Below are positions 1 through 8,845 of a stretch of DNA of 64,000 nt, piece by piece. The notes beneath the pieces are model-generated. The model did not search any database. It was not told where the DNA came from and saw only the letters and a list, made by a program, of their open reading frames with translations. Every line of letters starts with the position of its first letter. Position 1 is the stretch's first letter. Both the position numbers and the translations under genes were made by a program. Source of the DNA: Pseudomonadota bacterium (GTDB lineage Bacteria; Pseudomonadota; Gammaproteobacteria; JAADHS01); the NCBI GenBank assembly GCA_021821045.1, contig JAKACW010000019.1:1-64000 (forward strand). The letters run 5' to 3'.

Positions 1-6
1 CTTCAT
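1..6 (-). CDS. start of a gene running off the left edge
   Basis: Only the first two codons (Met-Lys) lie in the window. The complement of positions 4-6 is ATG, and a strong Shine-Dalgarno (AAGGAGG) lies 7 nt upstream on the minus strand at about 14-20. It follows the TPR gene in the same direction with a gap of about 100 bp, so it may be the next gene of the RND operon. Nothing can be said about its product. Confidence 0.55.
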
Positions 7-109
7 CGCGGACCCTCCTTACTCTGTTTCAGATGAAATTCACATTCTCATCTTGGCCCAATTTTAGAGGCCGTTTAAGAGAAGGACGGGTCCATTTCAT
101 TTCCTACGG

Positions 110-2845
110 CTAGAAATTGGCGCTGATTCCGAAGTTCACCAGCGCCTTGGAAAAGTCGCCCAGCGAAGCGTTCTGCACCGCCACTCCGATAAAATCCTCG
201 CTGCTTAGCGGCTCGCACACGTTTGTTTCGAAATTACACTTGAACACAGGCAGGTTCGAGTCGTTCTTTTGGTAACTCACGCTGGCAAAAATGCGAATTT
301 CGTCGTTGAGTCGGTAGTTCAACGATGCTGAAACACTATAGTTGACGTTCTCACGAATCGTCTCCGCCAAGTTGACGAATTGCGCATAGACATCCTCGTA
401 ACGGTATCGCGTGTAGCCCAGACTGCCGGTCAACCCGGCAAAAATATTGCCGGACAGCCACTTTGTCCCTTGGTAGCTAAATGTCACGCTATCGAACGCC
501 GCGCTCTTGTTTTCTTCACTCTTGTTTACGTTCGACGCCACGCTCACGCTGAACACATCGCCATAACCCCCGGCAAGATTGCGCGACAGTGAACCGGACA
601 GTGTATAGGTTACCGTGTCGAAGAAGTTCGTCGTGGCCGCCGCGTAGTCCCGCATTGAGAGGCTGTAGTTTAGTTTCTCGTCTCGGGCCCAATCCCAACT
701 GCGGTCGAAAGACCAGGTTTCCGTCTCGTTAACGCTCTGCTCGAGTAAAACACCGCTCAACTTGTTGTAAGAATAACGAAGCGTATACAAATCGCTGGGA
801 TCCCCGTAGGTGACAAACGGGTTGTAGTAGTCATTCAAAAAGTCGTAATTGCCGCGGTGAAATGTCACGTAGGATGGATTCCACACAAACCCAAGACGGG
901 TACGGTCGCTGTATTTATAGCGATAAGTCAGACTGAACGACGCATTGCCCGTGTACTCCTCAGCAGGATCCGTCGCGCTGTAATTGCTGTTCGAATCGTA
1001 GCCGATCGAATAACCGACGCTCGTGCTCACGCCGTTAATGGATCGCTGCAAGGCCACCGCGCGTTTCTCGGCGTTCTGTCTTGCGACGGCATCCTCGGTG
1101 GACAGCGCGATGCGCTTGTACTCCGTCAGTGCCTCCTGCTCCTTGCCGAGTTGCTCATATAGGAAAGCCAGTTGTTGGCGCGCGCCAAGATGGTTCGGAA
1201 CGAGTTCAGTTACCTTCTCGAGATCCTTTGTCGCCTCTTCGAGCTGGCCCAGTCGGGCCAGGATGACGCCCGAATAGAAGTGTGCCGCCGGGTCGTTGGG
1301 AGTAAGTTCCAGAAGACGCTGGAACTGGTCATAGGCAGGCCGCAGTTGATTCCGCTCAAATAGCATGGAACCGAGAATATTGGCGTACAGCGGCGCCACG
1401 GATTCCACCTCTTGCGCGCTGGGCTCCAATGCGACGTACACGGACATGGCTTCCGCGGCGGCTTCGAACTTGCCAAGCTGAGTATTGAGCCGCGCAAGAT
1501 TGAGGTAAGTGCGCGGGATGGTCGGGTCGATGGTCCGAACGGCTTCGAATGCGGTAAGCGCTTCGTCGAACAGGCCTTGCTGCATGTAGATGACGCCCAG
1601 ATTAAACTGCGCTTCGACATCACTGGAATTCATCAGCAGCCGGCTCTTAAACGCGTTCTTGTTGGCGGCGACCGTCCGCATTTCGTTGACTTGCGCCCCG
1701 AAAGACTGCGTCAAACGGTCCAAAAACAGCGCGGCCTGGCCGGCCTGGGGCGTGTTGGGACCGTCCCGGACAACCCTGTCCAACTCCCAGACGGCGTCCA
1801 CGTAGTTGTTGCGATCCAGAAACAGCGTTCCCAGTTTCAAGCGGGCATCGAGATTGTTCGGCATCACCCGCAAGGCATGCTCCCATGCCCGCTGCGCGTC
1901 GTCGAGTTGACCGAGCTGTTTGAAAATGTCGCCGGCGAGATTGTTCGCGACAACACTGTCCGGAGAGACTTTCAGCACATCATCCACATACGCTTTAGCT
2001 TGTTCGAGGTTTCCCTCGCGGGTGGCTTGATAAGCTCGCAACAATCCTGATCTCACCCGCGCTTCGTTGTACTTCGGGCCTTCCCGAACCAGCTCCATCA
2101 CCTTTTCCAGCGCCTCGATGGCGTGAGAGTGATCGCCCATTTGTTCGTAAACGTTCGCAAGGTTCAGATAAGCCGTGTCGCTGTTGGGCTCACGCTCAAT
2201 GACTTCCTGGTACACGGCGATCGCCGGTTCGAAACGGCGGGCCAGAGAATAGGCAAAACCCAAATGCTGCAAAACCCGCGTGTCGTCCGGATGATCTTCC
2301 ACCAGCGACTGGAGCAATTGCAGCGAAGTATCCAGATCGCCTCGGGCGGCATAGTCCTTCACCAACACGAGATTCAGACGCTTTTCCGCCTCGATTCCCT
2401 CCGGCGTGTTTGGCGCCGCGTCGGCGACGTAACGATAGTGCGTCAGCGCCTGTTCGACCTGACGGAACTGCTCGAAGAAGTTCCCCACCGACATGCGCAA
2501 TGAAAAATTGTCCGGCGCCAGTTCAACGCTGCGCTGCAGATAGCCGAGCGCTTCTTCGATTGCGTTGCGTTGTAACAATAAGGTTCCCAAACGGTAGTGG
2601 GCTTCCACGTTGGTCGGATCCAGCGCAGTGGCCTGGCGGAACGCTCGCTCCGCCACCGCCGGCTGGCCGGAATCGAAGGCCGCCTTGCCTTGAGCAAGAG
2701 CGTTCAGAGCGCCCTGCTTGTCCTCCGCCGGAGCGAGCTGAGCCTGCGCGACGGGCATCGCGCTCCACCACAAGCCACCCAAAGCCAACGCCAGGCAACT
2801 GGCAAGCACTGCGGAGGGAAAGGCGTTTGTTTTCGTGGCGCTCAT
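110..2845 (-). CDS. TPR protein with C-terminal outer-membrane barrel-like domain
   Basis: 911 residues. A signal peptide ends near residue 36 (hydrophobic run, then AQAQ). Residues about 45-600 are a long series of tetratricopeptide repeats (recurrent A/Y-x-LG and P-x-N/D turns). From about residue 605 the sequence turns into alternating polar/aromatic strands and ends in phenylalanine, the usual BAM signal of outer-membrane barrels. The layout (periplasmic TPR then barrel) recalls export porins such as PgaA, although the barrel here is only about 300 residues. The ATG lies 2 nt after the stop of the preceding outer-membrane protein gene with no clear ribosome site, suggesting translational coupling. 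Probably the exit component of the RND operon; the substrate is unknown. Confidence 0.75.
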   Translation of the reverse strand: MSATKTNAFPSAVLASCLALALGGLWWSAMPVAQAQLAPAEDKQGALNALAQGKAAFDSGQPAVAERAFRQATALDPTNVEAHYRLGTLLLQRNAIEEALGYLQRSVELAPDNFSLRMSVGNFFEQFRQVEQALTHYRYVADAAPNTPEGIEAEKRLNLVLVKDYAARGDLDTSLQLLQSLVEDHPDDTRVLQHLGFAYSLARRFEPAIAVYQEVIEREPNSDTAYLNLANVYEQMGDHSHAIEALEKVMELVREGPKYNEARVRSGLLRAYQATREGNLEQAKAYVDDVLKVSPDSVVANNLAGDIFKQLGQLDDAQRAWEHALRVMPNNLDARLKLGTLFLDRNNYVDAVWELDRVVRDGPNTPQAGQAALFLDRLTQSFGAQVNEMRTVAANKNAFKSRLLMNSSDVEAQFNLGVIYMQQGLFDEALTAFEAVRTIDPTIPRTYLNLARLNTQLGKFEAAAEAMSVYVALEPSAQEVESVAPLYANILGSMLFERNQLRPAYDQFQRLLELTPNDPAAHFYSGVILARLGQLEEATKDLEKVTELVPNHLGARQQLAFLYEQLGKEQEALTEYKRIALSTEDAVARQNAEKRAVALQRSINGVSTSVGYSIGYDSNSNYSATDPAEEYTGNASFSLTYRYKYSDRTRLGFVWNPSYVTFHRGNYDFLNDYYNPFVTYGDPSDLYTLRYSYNKLSGVLLEQSVNETETWSFDRSWDWARDEKLNYSLSMRDYAAATTNFFDTVTYTLSGSLSRNLAGGYGDVFSVSVASNVNKSEENKSAAFDSVTFSYQGTKWLSGNIFAGLTGSLGYTRYRYEDVYAQFVNLAETIRENVNYSVSASLNYRLNDEIRIFASVSYQKNDSNLPVFKCNFETNVCEPLSSEDFIGVAVQNASLGDFSKALVNFGISANF

Positions 2846-2847
2846 AG

Positions 2848-3837
2848 TTAGTAGTAAATGGTCACTCGCAGAACCGCCTTCCAGCCGTCAAAGCGTAGTT
2901 TCATCTCCTGCCAAGGTGGTGGTGGAACAGACCCCGCGGGAACGTTGCCGTCCGCATCCGGCACGGCCCAGTTCTGATTTGGGTCGGTATTGCCAGGAAA
3001 TGCCCCAAGGGGAAGCCCCTCGCCTTCCGGCGACACCGGCAGAAAAACAGAACTCTGGTCCCCCACGGGAAAGTTATTGTCCTGCGAGGTCGACGTGAAC
3101 TGAAATGGCTGCTCCGATAACAAACTGCTCGCTTCAAACCCAATGGAGATGTTTTTTTTCAGAAAATACTCCGCTCCGAGACCAAACTGAAACATCAGAA
3201 CGCCCGTTGTCTGCCCTTTCGCGGCAACGATTCGCTTGACGTCATCGAGCGGACCACCCTGGATCGTAAACACGTGCTCGTCGCGAAAATCGATATCGAA
3301 AAACTCATTCAGCGAGAAGCGGCCATAAAAACGATACTTGTCCGGCTTGCTCTTAAACGTTCGCTTCCAGCCGAGGTAGAATTCGTTGTAGGAGACGTAG
3401 GCCCGGCGCTGATAAATCACATCATGGAACGAGCCCTGAGCCGGCAACGTGCCCGTCGTCGTTCCGAACGACGTCCCCTCCCAAGTGCTCGCGCCAATAA
3501 TGAGACTGTCCTTCGAGTTTTGGCGCCACTCAAATTCAAGACCCGCATTGGCCTCTCGATCGATCGGATCCAGAGGGTTGGAAAAGCCGAAGGGCTCGCT
3601 CACCACGGGATTTTCCGCCTCCGGGTCAGGCACGTCGGTGTCAATTTGACCGGTGCCGATGGTCGGCGCTTTCAACGCCTCGCGATTGAGCGCCTCGAGG
3701 CTGGCGCTATGCACCCCAAGATAAGGCGTGACGCTCCAGCGATAACCTAGATCTTGCGCCCGCGCGGCACCGCTCGCGGCCGCCAAGACCGCGATGAGAA
3801 ACGCTCGCAGAAGCAATTTAGGCTTCTTCTGTCTCAT
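2848..3837 (-). CDS. putative outer-membrane protein of the RND operon
   Basis: 329 residues with a clear signal peptide (basic start, hydrophobic run, ARAQ near residue 28). The mature part is rich in short amphipathic strands and ends with Tyr-Tyr, which fits an outer-membrane beta-barrel. I do not recognise a named family. Its first 20 nt overlap the end of the RND transporter gene, and its stop is 2 nt before the TPR gene, so it is the middle of a tightly coupled operon. A role as a barrel partner for the transporter is inferred from position only. Confidence 0.6.
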   Translation of the reverse strand: MRQKKPKLLLRAFLIAVLAAASGAARAQDLGYRWSVTPYLGVHSASLEALNREALKAPTIGTGQIDTDVPDPEAENPVVSEPFGFSNPLDPIDREANAGLEFEWRQNSKDSLIIGASTWEGTSFGTTTGTLPAQGSFHDVIYQRRAYVSYNEFYLGWKRTFKSKPDKYRFYGRFSLNEFFDIDFRDEHVFTIQGGPLDDVKRIVAAKGQTTGVLMFQFGLGAEYFLKKNISIGFEASSLLSEQPFQFTSTSQDNNFPVGDQSSVFLPVSPEGEGLPLGAFPGNTDPNQNWAVPDADGNVPAGSVPPPPWQEMKLRFDGWKAVLRVTIYY

Positions 3838-6382
3838 CCCGGGGAACTCGCTTGGCGAACGCTGCGAAGAATGCCGGCAGCAGCACTAGCGCCGCGACAC
3901 AACTGACCACCATGTAGGCGGCAACGAAATAGCCCAATTTGGCGTGCGGCGGAAACAACGACCAGAACAAAACCGCAAAGCCGCCAGTAACGACCACCGC
4001 GTTGAACACGATCGTCTTACCCACCCCGCGCATTGCCTCGCGCGTCGACTCCGATTCGTCGCCCGTTTCGCGCCAGGCGCGCAAATAGCGGAAAATAAAA
4101 TGCACGGCATAATCGACTCCGACGCCGATAGCCACACCGGCCGCCAACGCGGTGGACACATCCAGCGGAATGCCCGCCGCGCCGCTCACCCCGGCAATAA
4201 TTAGCGTGGTAACGGTCACCGGAATAACGACCATGAAGCCCAAGAGCAACGAGCGGAATAACATGGTCGCGAGCAGCAAGATGCCGATCTTGGACACCAC
4301 GATGGCCGTTGTCTGGCTGTCGATCAGCAGATCCGCCCACAGGTACGAGTTATTTCCCGATCCCGCCAGGTTGACGTCGACGTCCAGTCCGGCGAAGCGT
4401 TCGGCGACAAAGCCGTTGATGCCGTCGATGATGGTCTTGAGCGCCGCCGTGTGGTCCGAGCGAATCTGAACATTGATGTTGGCTTGGCGATAGTTGTAGT
4501 CCACGACTTCGTCCAACTCTTCCGGCCGTCCCGATATGGAAAACAAAAACAGAAACTCGGCGATTTGCTCCTCGGTCGGGGGCAGCACATCGAACGCCGG
4601 ATCGCCTGCGTTGAGGTTCTTGTTCATGGTCTTGAGGTAGTCGACCATGGAGATCGAGTCGCCGACATGGGGCAGCGTGCCGACATAGGCCTGCAGGTCT
4701 TCCATCGCCCGCAGCACCTCGGGTTTCTTCAATGCGCCGTCGCGCTTGCCGTCCACCACCACGTTGAGATTGATCGTGCCGGAAAAACGCTCATTGATGA
4801 GATTGTTGGCGATGGTCAGTTCATTGTCATCGCGAAAATCGCTCATCCAACTCGAATCGACATGCAGCCTGCTGGCCGCGGCCAGCGCAACGCCGCCGAC
4901 CACGACAACCGCAACCAGAACATTGCGGTGGTTCGCGGTTAACCACTCGCCCATGTCGGTGAGCGTCTTGACCAGGCGGCTTTGCTCACTCGTAACGCGC
5001 ATGCTCTGGCGCTTCTGCAAGTAGCCGCCGACTTTGGGCCGCAGCATGGACAGCGTGGCGGGCAGGAACGTCATGGACAGCAGCCAGCAGTAGAAAATAC
5101 CGAGCACCGTAAACAAACCGAACACCTTGAATGGCGGCATTTCGGCGAACCACAGCGACAGGAAGCCGATTGCGGTAGTAGCCGACGTCGTGATGAGCGG
5201 GGCGCCTAGATTCTCCATCACGTCGGAAACAATGCTTTTGCTGTCGCGATGAGGATCCTTGAGCACGTTGTCGTAATAGTGACTCATCACGTGGATGGCG
5301 TCACCGATGCCCACCGCGACGAGGATGACCGGCAGCATAGTGGAAATGGTGTACATCGGCACATCCAACAGCGCCATGGTGCCCATGGTCCACACGATTC
5401 CCGCCGCCATGACCGTCATCGGCAGCGCCACGCCGCGCCCGGTGCGAAACACCGCGAACAACATCGCAGCCAGGACCAGCAACAAGAGCGGCACATTGCG
5501 CTGCACATCCTTCATGGCCTCCAAACCCGCCGTCACCTCGATGACCGGTCGCCCGGCGAGATAGAACTTATCTTTGATGGCCGCACCGGCGGACGGAGCG
5601 GCGCCGGATTTCCCGCCCCACTGATTACCGCCCCAACCTTCCCCACCGCCCGCCGGCCACTTCTGACCGGCTTCGGATTGCGAATCGGCCGGAGCGTCCG
5701 ACGCGGCGATGGACGGCGCTTGTTCGGTCGCCGATTGCTTGTCGCCGCTGTCCCATGACTTATCGTCCGACCACCAACCGTCGCTCCAAGTCCAGTCGCC
5801 GGTCTCCTGGGAGATGATGCGGCGAATGGCGAAGTAAGTCTCGTAGCGAGTTTTCGCGCCCTCTTTCAACTTCGCTCGGATCATCGCCGCCTTGCCGTCG
5901 GCCGACACGATGTTGCCGACGAACAAGTCGGCGTTGTCGAACACTGTCTTGCGCAGCGCGGCGATCTCAGCCTCCGATGCAGGAACCGACGGCATAAGTC
6001 GCTGGGCTCCGATTGCGGTCTCGGTGCCGACAAACAAGCTCACTGTCGACAGTGAGGCGACATCGATCAATCGATTGGCCATGACGCCGGGCAACGCGGC
6101 CACTTGCTCGGTCACTCGCGCGATCCGGGCCAGGGTCTCGGCGTTAAACACACCTTCCTCGTCATTGACCAAGCTGATAATTATGGAATCCTTCGCGCCG
6201 AATATGTGCTCGACTTTCTCGTCATAGATGATCGCCGGATGCCCCTTCGGCATGTACACCCGGGCATCGGTTTCCCAGCGGATCTTCGAAAATTGAGAAG
6301 CGAAGAACACGGTGAGCAGAAGGGTCAGCACAACCGTGACGCGGGCGTGCTGGACGGCGAACGAGTAAATTTGGCGAATCAT
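3818..6382 (-). CDS. RND superfamily transporter (MMPL/HAE3 type)
   Basis: 854 residues. One N-terminal membrane helix (about 14-32), a periplasmic loop, a helix bundle near 295-450, a second loop, and a final helix bundle near 690-840. Both bundles carry the Gly/Asp-rich helix expected for proton-driven RND proteins (VGIGDAIH in the first, VGVDYAVHF in the second). The single-gene HAE3/MMPL class often moves lipids, hopanoids or other hydrophobic compounds. Residues about 195-270 of the first periplasmic loop are an unusual low-complexity Trp/Gly/Ser/Asp-rich insertion. A ribosome site (AGGA) precedes the ATG; the DUF1302 gene ends 16 nt upstream. Substrate unknown. Confidence 0.88.
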   Translation of the reverse strand: MIRQIYSFAVQHARVTVVLTLLLTVFFASQFSKIRWETDARVYMPKGHPAIIYDEKVEHIFGAKDSIIISLVNDEEGVFNAETLARIARVTEQVAALPGVMANRLIDVASLSTVSLFVGTETAIGAQRLMPSVPASEAEIAALRKTVFDNADLFVGNIVSADGKAAMIRAKLKEGAKTRYETYFAIRRIISQETGDWTWSDGWWSDDKSWDSGDKQSATEQAPSIAASDAPADSQSEAGQKWPAGGGEGWGGNQWGGKSGAAPSAGAAIKDKFYLAGRPVIEVTAGLEAMKDVQRNVPLLLLVLAAMLFAVFRTGRGVALPMTVMAAGIVWTMGTMALLDVPMYTISTMLPVILVAVGIGDAIHVMSHYYDNVLKDPHRDSKSIVSDVMENLGAPLITTSATTAIGFLSLWFAEMPPFKVFGLFTVLGIFYCWLLSMTFLPATLSMLRPKVGGYLQKRQSMRVTSEQSRLVKTLTDMGEWLTANHRNVLVAVVVVGGVALAAASRLHVDSSWMSDFRDDNELTIANNLINERFSGTINLNVVVDGKRDGALKKPEVLRAMEDLQAYVGTLPHVGDSISMVDYLKTMNKNLNAGDPAFDVLPPTEEQIAEFLFLFSISGRPEELDEVVDYNYRQANINVQIRSDHTAALKTIIDGINGFVAERFAGLDVDVNLAGSGNNSYLWADLLIDSQTTAIVVSKIGILLLATMLFRSLLLGFMVVIPVTVTTLIIAGVSGAAGIPLDVSTALAAGVAIGVGVDYAVHFIFRYLRAWRETGDESESTREAMRGVGKTIVFNAVVVTGGFAVLFWSLFPPHAKLGYFVAAYMVVSCVAALVLLPAFFAAFAKRVPRDETEEA

Positions 6383-6398
6383 GTTCTGTTCCTATTCT

Positions 6399-8033
6399 CT
6401 AGAATGAATACTTGAAATCCATGTACACCCGGTCGTTGTTATGGAAGTTACCAATGAACTGGGCTCGGGCGATGGACGGATCGAACGTGCTGCTGCTGGA
6501 TTGAATTGCCTGGTTGACGCCGAAGTCCGACGTCCGGCCAAAGAACAGATCGAAGCCCACACCCATCTGAAACCGATCGTCGATTTGAAAGGTCATCTTG
6601 GGCTTCAACAAAAACTCTTCGAGATTGACGAGGTAGATCGCCAACATTTGAAACACGGCGGCCTGCGCCGGAAGCTCCTTGCGCACAAATAGATTCACAC
6701 TGCTGTCGTACTTGTCCTGCATCATCGATTTGTCGTGATTGAGGATGATCCACTGCGTCACGCCGGGCGCAATATCCATCCCGCCGATGTTGAACTCAAT
6801 GCCCAAACCCCAGCGAATGTGGTCGCGAGGAACAACGCCATCGTGATCAACGAAGAGGTTGTTATCTTCATCGACGGTGTTCTTGATGCCAAAGTACTTA
6901 TCCAGAACATAGGCGAATTCGCCTTTGAGAATGTAGCGCCCCATCTGGCGAACGCCCGTTGCGCCAAACATGTGAATGCGGGTGTAAGTGGGGAAGAATG
7001 CGGGATTGACGCACTGCGGGTCGTCTTCACCTTCGCTTTGGGTTCCGCACAGCAAAGTCGTGTCGGTGGGAATCGCGCGAAACAGAACGGGGAAGTCGTC
7101 CCATGTATAAAAATAGCTCAGCGTCAGCTCAGTGTCCCATTTGTAGGTCTCGAACCGCACGCCGACTTCCGAATCTTCGATCGTCCATGAGTCAGGTTCC
7201 GATTCCTGGCAAATGATTTCCGGCGCCTGGCCTACGCAAACGTTCTGCAACAGTTCCCACTCCGAACCGCGCGGCGCAGGCTTGTGGAACCTCAGATCGG
7301 GTATCCAGATGAATTGGTAGGTGTTGTCACCTTGAAACCAATCCAACTTCGCCGACCACAGAGGAATGCGATAGTCCAGCAAGTCCGGCAGGATCATCTC
7401 GCGAAAATCCATCGGGTTGATTTCGTCGACAATGCGCACCCCTTCCAGCACGCCCCAGATGATGTACTGTTTGCCCACGCGCAGGTCCGCACCCTCGAGA
7501 AAGACGTCGGCATAGAGTTCTCTGATCTCCGCCACATTGGAATCTTCCTCCTCGCCGAGCCGCTCGATAAACACCAGCGGCTCCTGTTCATCGCGCTCGT
7601 AGCGGCCGCTGATCGTGTCGTAGCCGAACAAATCGTAGGCGTGATCGTAGTAGTACCAACCGGCGAAGTTAAACTTCAGCGTGTCGCTGTGAGGATAGCG
7701 GGCGTTGAGGTAAGCAATATTGCGCAGCTTCGTGATCGCGCGGGGCTCATGGAAACGATAGGCCGTTTCGTTTTTGAGATAGCCGTTCCAGCTCACCTCT
7801 GACCAAAATTGAGACCAACGCGAAGGCTCTTCTTCCTCCGGCTGCGCAGGCTGACCGAAGATATCGGCGGCGGCGGGATCGAAAAACGTGCCGCTCGAAT
7901 CGGCGTCGGTTTGCGCTTTCGCCTCGGCGAGAAACAATGACGCCGCAACCAGAAGTACGAGGCCGAGGGTCATACGCCGCAAGGGGCGGCGATCCAAACG
8001 CGACGAAGGTACCCCTGGCATCAGATGGGCCAT
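6399..8033 (-). CDS. DUF1302 family outer-membrane protein
   Basis: About 544 residues from the chosen ATG. The N-terminus has a basic region followed by a hydrophobic signal and AKAQ. The long acidic and aromatic body (WNGYLKNE, DLRVGKQYIIWG, PLWSAKLDW) is typical of DUF1302 proteins, predicted outer-membrane barrels that regularly sit beside RND/MMPL transporters. The reading frame is open up to 8231, but a longer form would overlap the ribbon-helix-helix gene that ends at 8077. Other starts are 8021 and 7973; none has a good ribosome site. Likely works with the transporter just downstream on hydrophobic or steroid-like compounds; this is inference from family company. Confidence 0.78.
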   Translation of the reverse strand: MAHLMPGVPSSRLDRRPLRRMTLGLVLLVAASLFLAEAKAQTDADSSGTFFDPAAADIFGQPAQPEEEEPSRWSQFWSEVSWNGYLKNETAYRFHEPRAITKLRNIAYLNARYPHSDTLKFNFAGWYYYDHAYDLFGYDTISGRYERDEQEPLVFIERLGEEEDSNVAEIRELYADVFLEGADLRVGKQYIIWGVLEGVRIVDEINPMDFREMILPDLLDYRIPLWSAKLDWFQGDNTYQFIWIPDLRFHKPAPRGSEWELLQNVCVGQAPEIICQESEPDSWTIEDSEVGVRFETYKWDTELTLSYFYTWDDFPVLFRAIPTDTTLLCGTQSEGEDDPQCVNPAFFPTYTRIHMFGATGVRQMGRYILKGEFAYVLDKYFGIKNTVDEDNNLFVDHDGVVPRDHIRWGLGIEFNIGGMDIAPGVTQWIILNHDKSMMQDKYDSSVNLFVRKELPAQAAVFQMLAIYLVNLEEFLLKPKMTFQIDDRFQMGVGFDLFFGRTSDFGVNQAIQSSSSTFDPSIARAQFIGNFHNNDRVYMDFKYSF

Positions 8034-8076
8034 CAACAATCCATGTTCAATCCAAATCGGCCGGAACCGCCTGACC

Positions 8077-8544
8077 CTACACGGCGGCTCTGCATCGCCC
8101 GCACAGCACGACCGGCGCGCCGCCCGAAGCGGAAAAACCCAACGCGGCCGCGCTGCCCGCAGGCAACGCCACGGCGCAACTGGCGCACGTTGTTGGTTTG
8201 TGGAGCGTGATGCTCTCCCAACCGAGCACATCGGGAAAGCGGGCGCCCGTTTTCGGCTGTGCCAATGATACCTGATCTGGCATTGGATTTTGGGCCCGGG
8301 ATGGAGCGGCTTCTGCCTCGGCGCGGAACGCTTCCTCGAGTATGCGGCGGATCAAAAGTGACGCCGGAATGCCTTCGGCTTCGGCGCGGCGAAAGATCTT
8401 CTCCCGCAGATCCAACGGCACCCGGGCGCCGATGAACTCCTCCTTGCGCCGGCGCGCCTCGGCTTGGGCTTTGACGCGGGCGGATTTGGCGCGCTCGGCA
8501 GGGTGTTCGGAGGCGTGACGCGGGGGTCTGGGTCTTGGAACCAT
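8077..8544 (-). CDS. ribbon-helix-helix protein with C-terminal Cys-pair motif
   Basis: 155 residues from the ATG at 8544, chosen because a GAGGAG ribosome site lies 7 nt upstream; the frame is open to 8649. After a basic Pro/Arg-rich start, residues about 35-75 (FIGARVPLDLREKI, then SLLIRRILEEAF) fit a ribbon-helix-helix fold: a short strand followed by two helices. The C-terminus has two Cys pairs, CASC and CGRC, separated by about 20 residues, a likely zinc ribbon. It sits 43 nt upstream of the DUF1302 gene in the same direction and 43 nt downstream of a triple 11-bp repeat, so it is probably an autoregulator of the transporter operon. The family assignment is mine and not checked. Confidence 0.65.
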   Translation of the reverse strand: MVPRPRPPRHASEHPAERAKSARVKAQAEARRRKEEFIGARVPLDLREKIFRRAEAEGIPASLLIRRILEEAFRAEAEAAPSRAQNPMPDQVSLAQPKTGARFPDVLGWESITLHKPTTCASCAVALPAGSAAALGFSASGGAPVVLCGRCRAAV

Positions 8545-8586
8545 GGTTGTGCTCCTCAGTTTGGGATCGGCCGGCGGCGGATCAAT

Positions 8587-8629
8587 ATGTTTAACATCTT
8601 CGTATATGTTAAACATCGTTGTTAAACAT
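8587..8629. promoter_or_regulatory. triple palindromic operator
   Basis: Three near-identical 11-mers of the form ATGTTNAACAT occur at 8587-8597, 8606-8616 and 8619-8629 (the last starts with T). Each is itself a palindrome. They lie 43-85 bp upstream of the ribbon-helix-helix gene start, the expected place for binding by a small dimeric repressor. Clustered short palindromes are typical ribbon-helix-helix operators. Confidence 0.6.
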
Positions 8630-8697
8630 TTCAACCCTGATTTCCGCACCGAACCAACCGGCCCTCAATGGGCAGTGTGTGGGATCGCTCGTTTTAG

Positions 8698-8713
8698 TGT
8701 GTGAAATCACACA
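8698..8713. promoter_or_regulatory. palindrome, probable activator (UAS) site
   Basis: TGTGTGAAATCACACA is a perfect inverted repeat with a 4-nt centre. A second half-like copy (GTGTGTGGGA) lies at about 8675-8684. The pair sits 60-100 bp upstream of the -24/-12 element at 8775, where enhancer-binding proteins of the NtrC/PspF type normally bind. The spacing between half sites does not fit CRP. Confidence 0.5.
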
Positions 8714-8774
8714 GTTGATGCACTCGGCGAGGCGCCCTTTCCGACAATTTGCTGATTTTTCTCATTTTTATTCC

Positions 8775-8790
8775 TTGGCACAAGAATTGT
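8775..8790 (+). promoter_or_regulatory. sigma-54 (-24/-12) promoter of the tlpA operon
   Basis: TTGGCAC-N5-TTGT at 8775-8790 matches the sigma-54 consensus (TTGGCAC-N5-TTGC) at all but the last base. Transcription would begin near 8802, leaving a leader of about 45 nt before tlpA. A sigma-54-dependent activator gene closes the same gene run at 13266-14231. Confidence 0.65.
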
Positions 8791-8845
8791 AATCCTTTAG
8801 CGAGGGTAATCTCCAAAGCGCTAACTACGAGAAGACGCGAAACCT

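Noticed and set aside
8034-8231. longer form of the DUF1302 protein
   Set aside because: The extension is Arg/Cys-rich, lacks a signal peptide and would overlap the ribbon-helix-helix gene.
8698-8713. TGTGTGAAATCACACA as a CRP site
   Set aside because: The half sites TGTGA and TCACA are only 2 nt apart when aligned, not 6. It fits an enhancer palindrome for the sigma-54 activator better.
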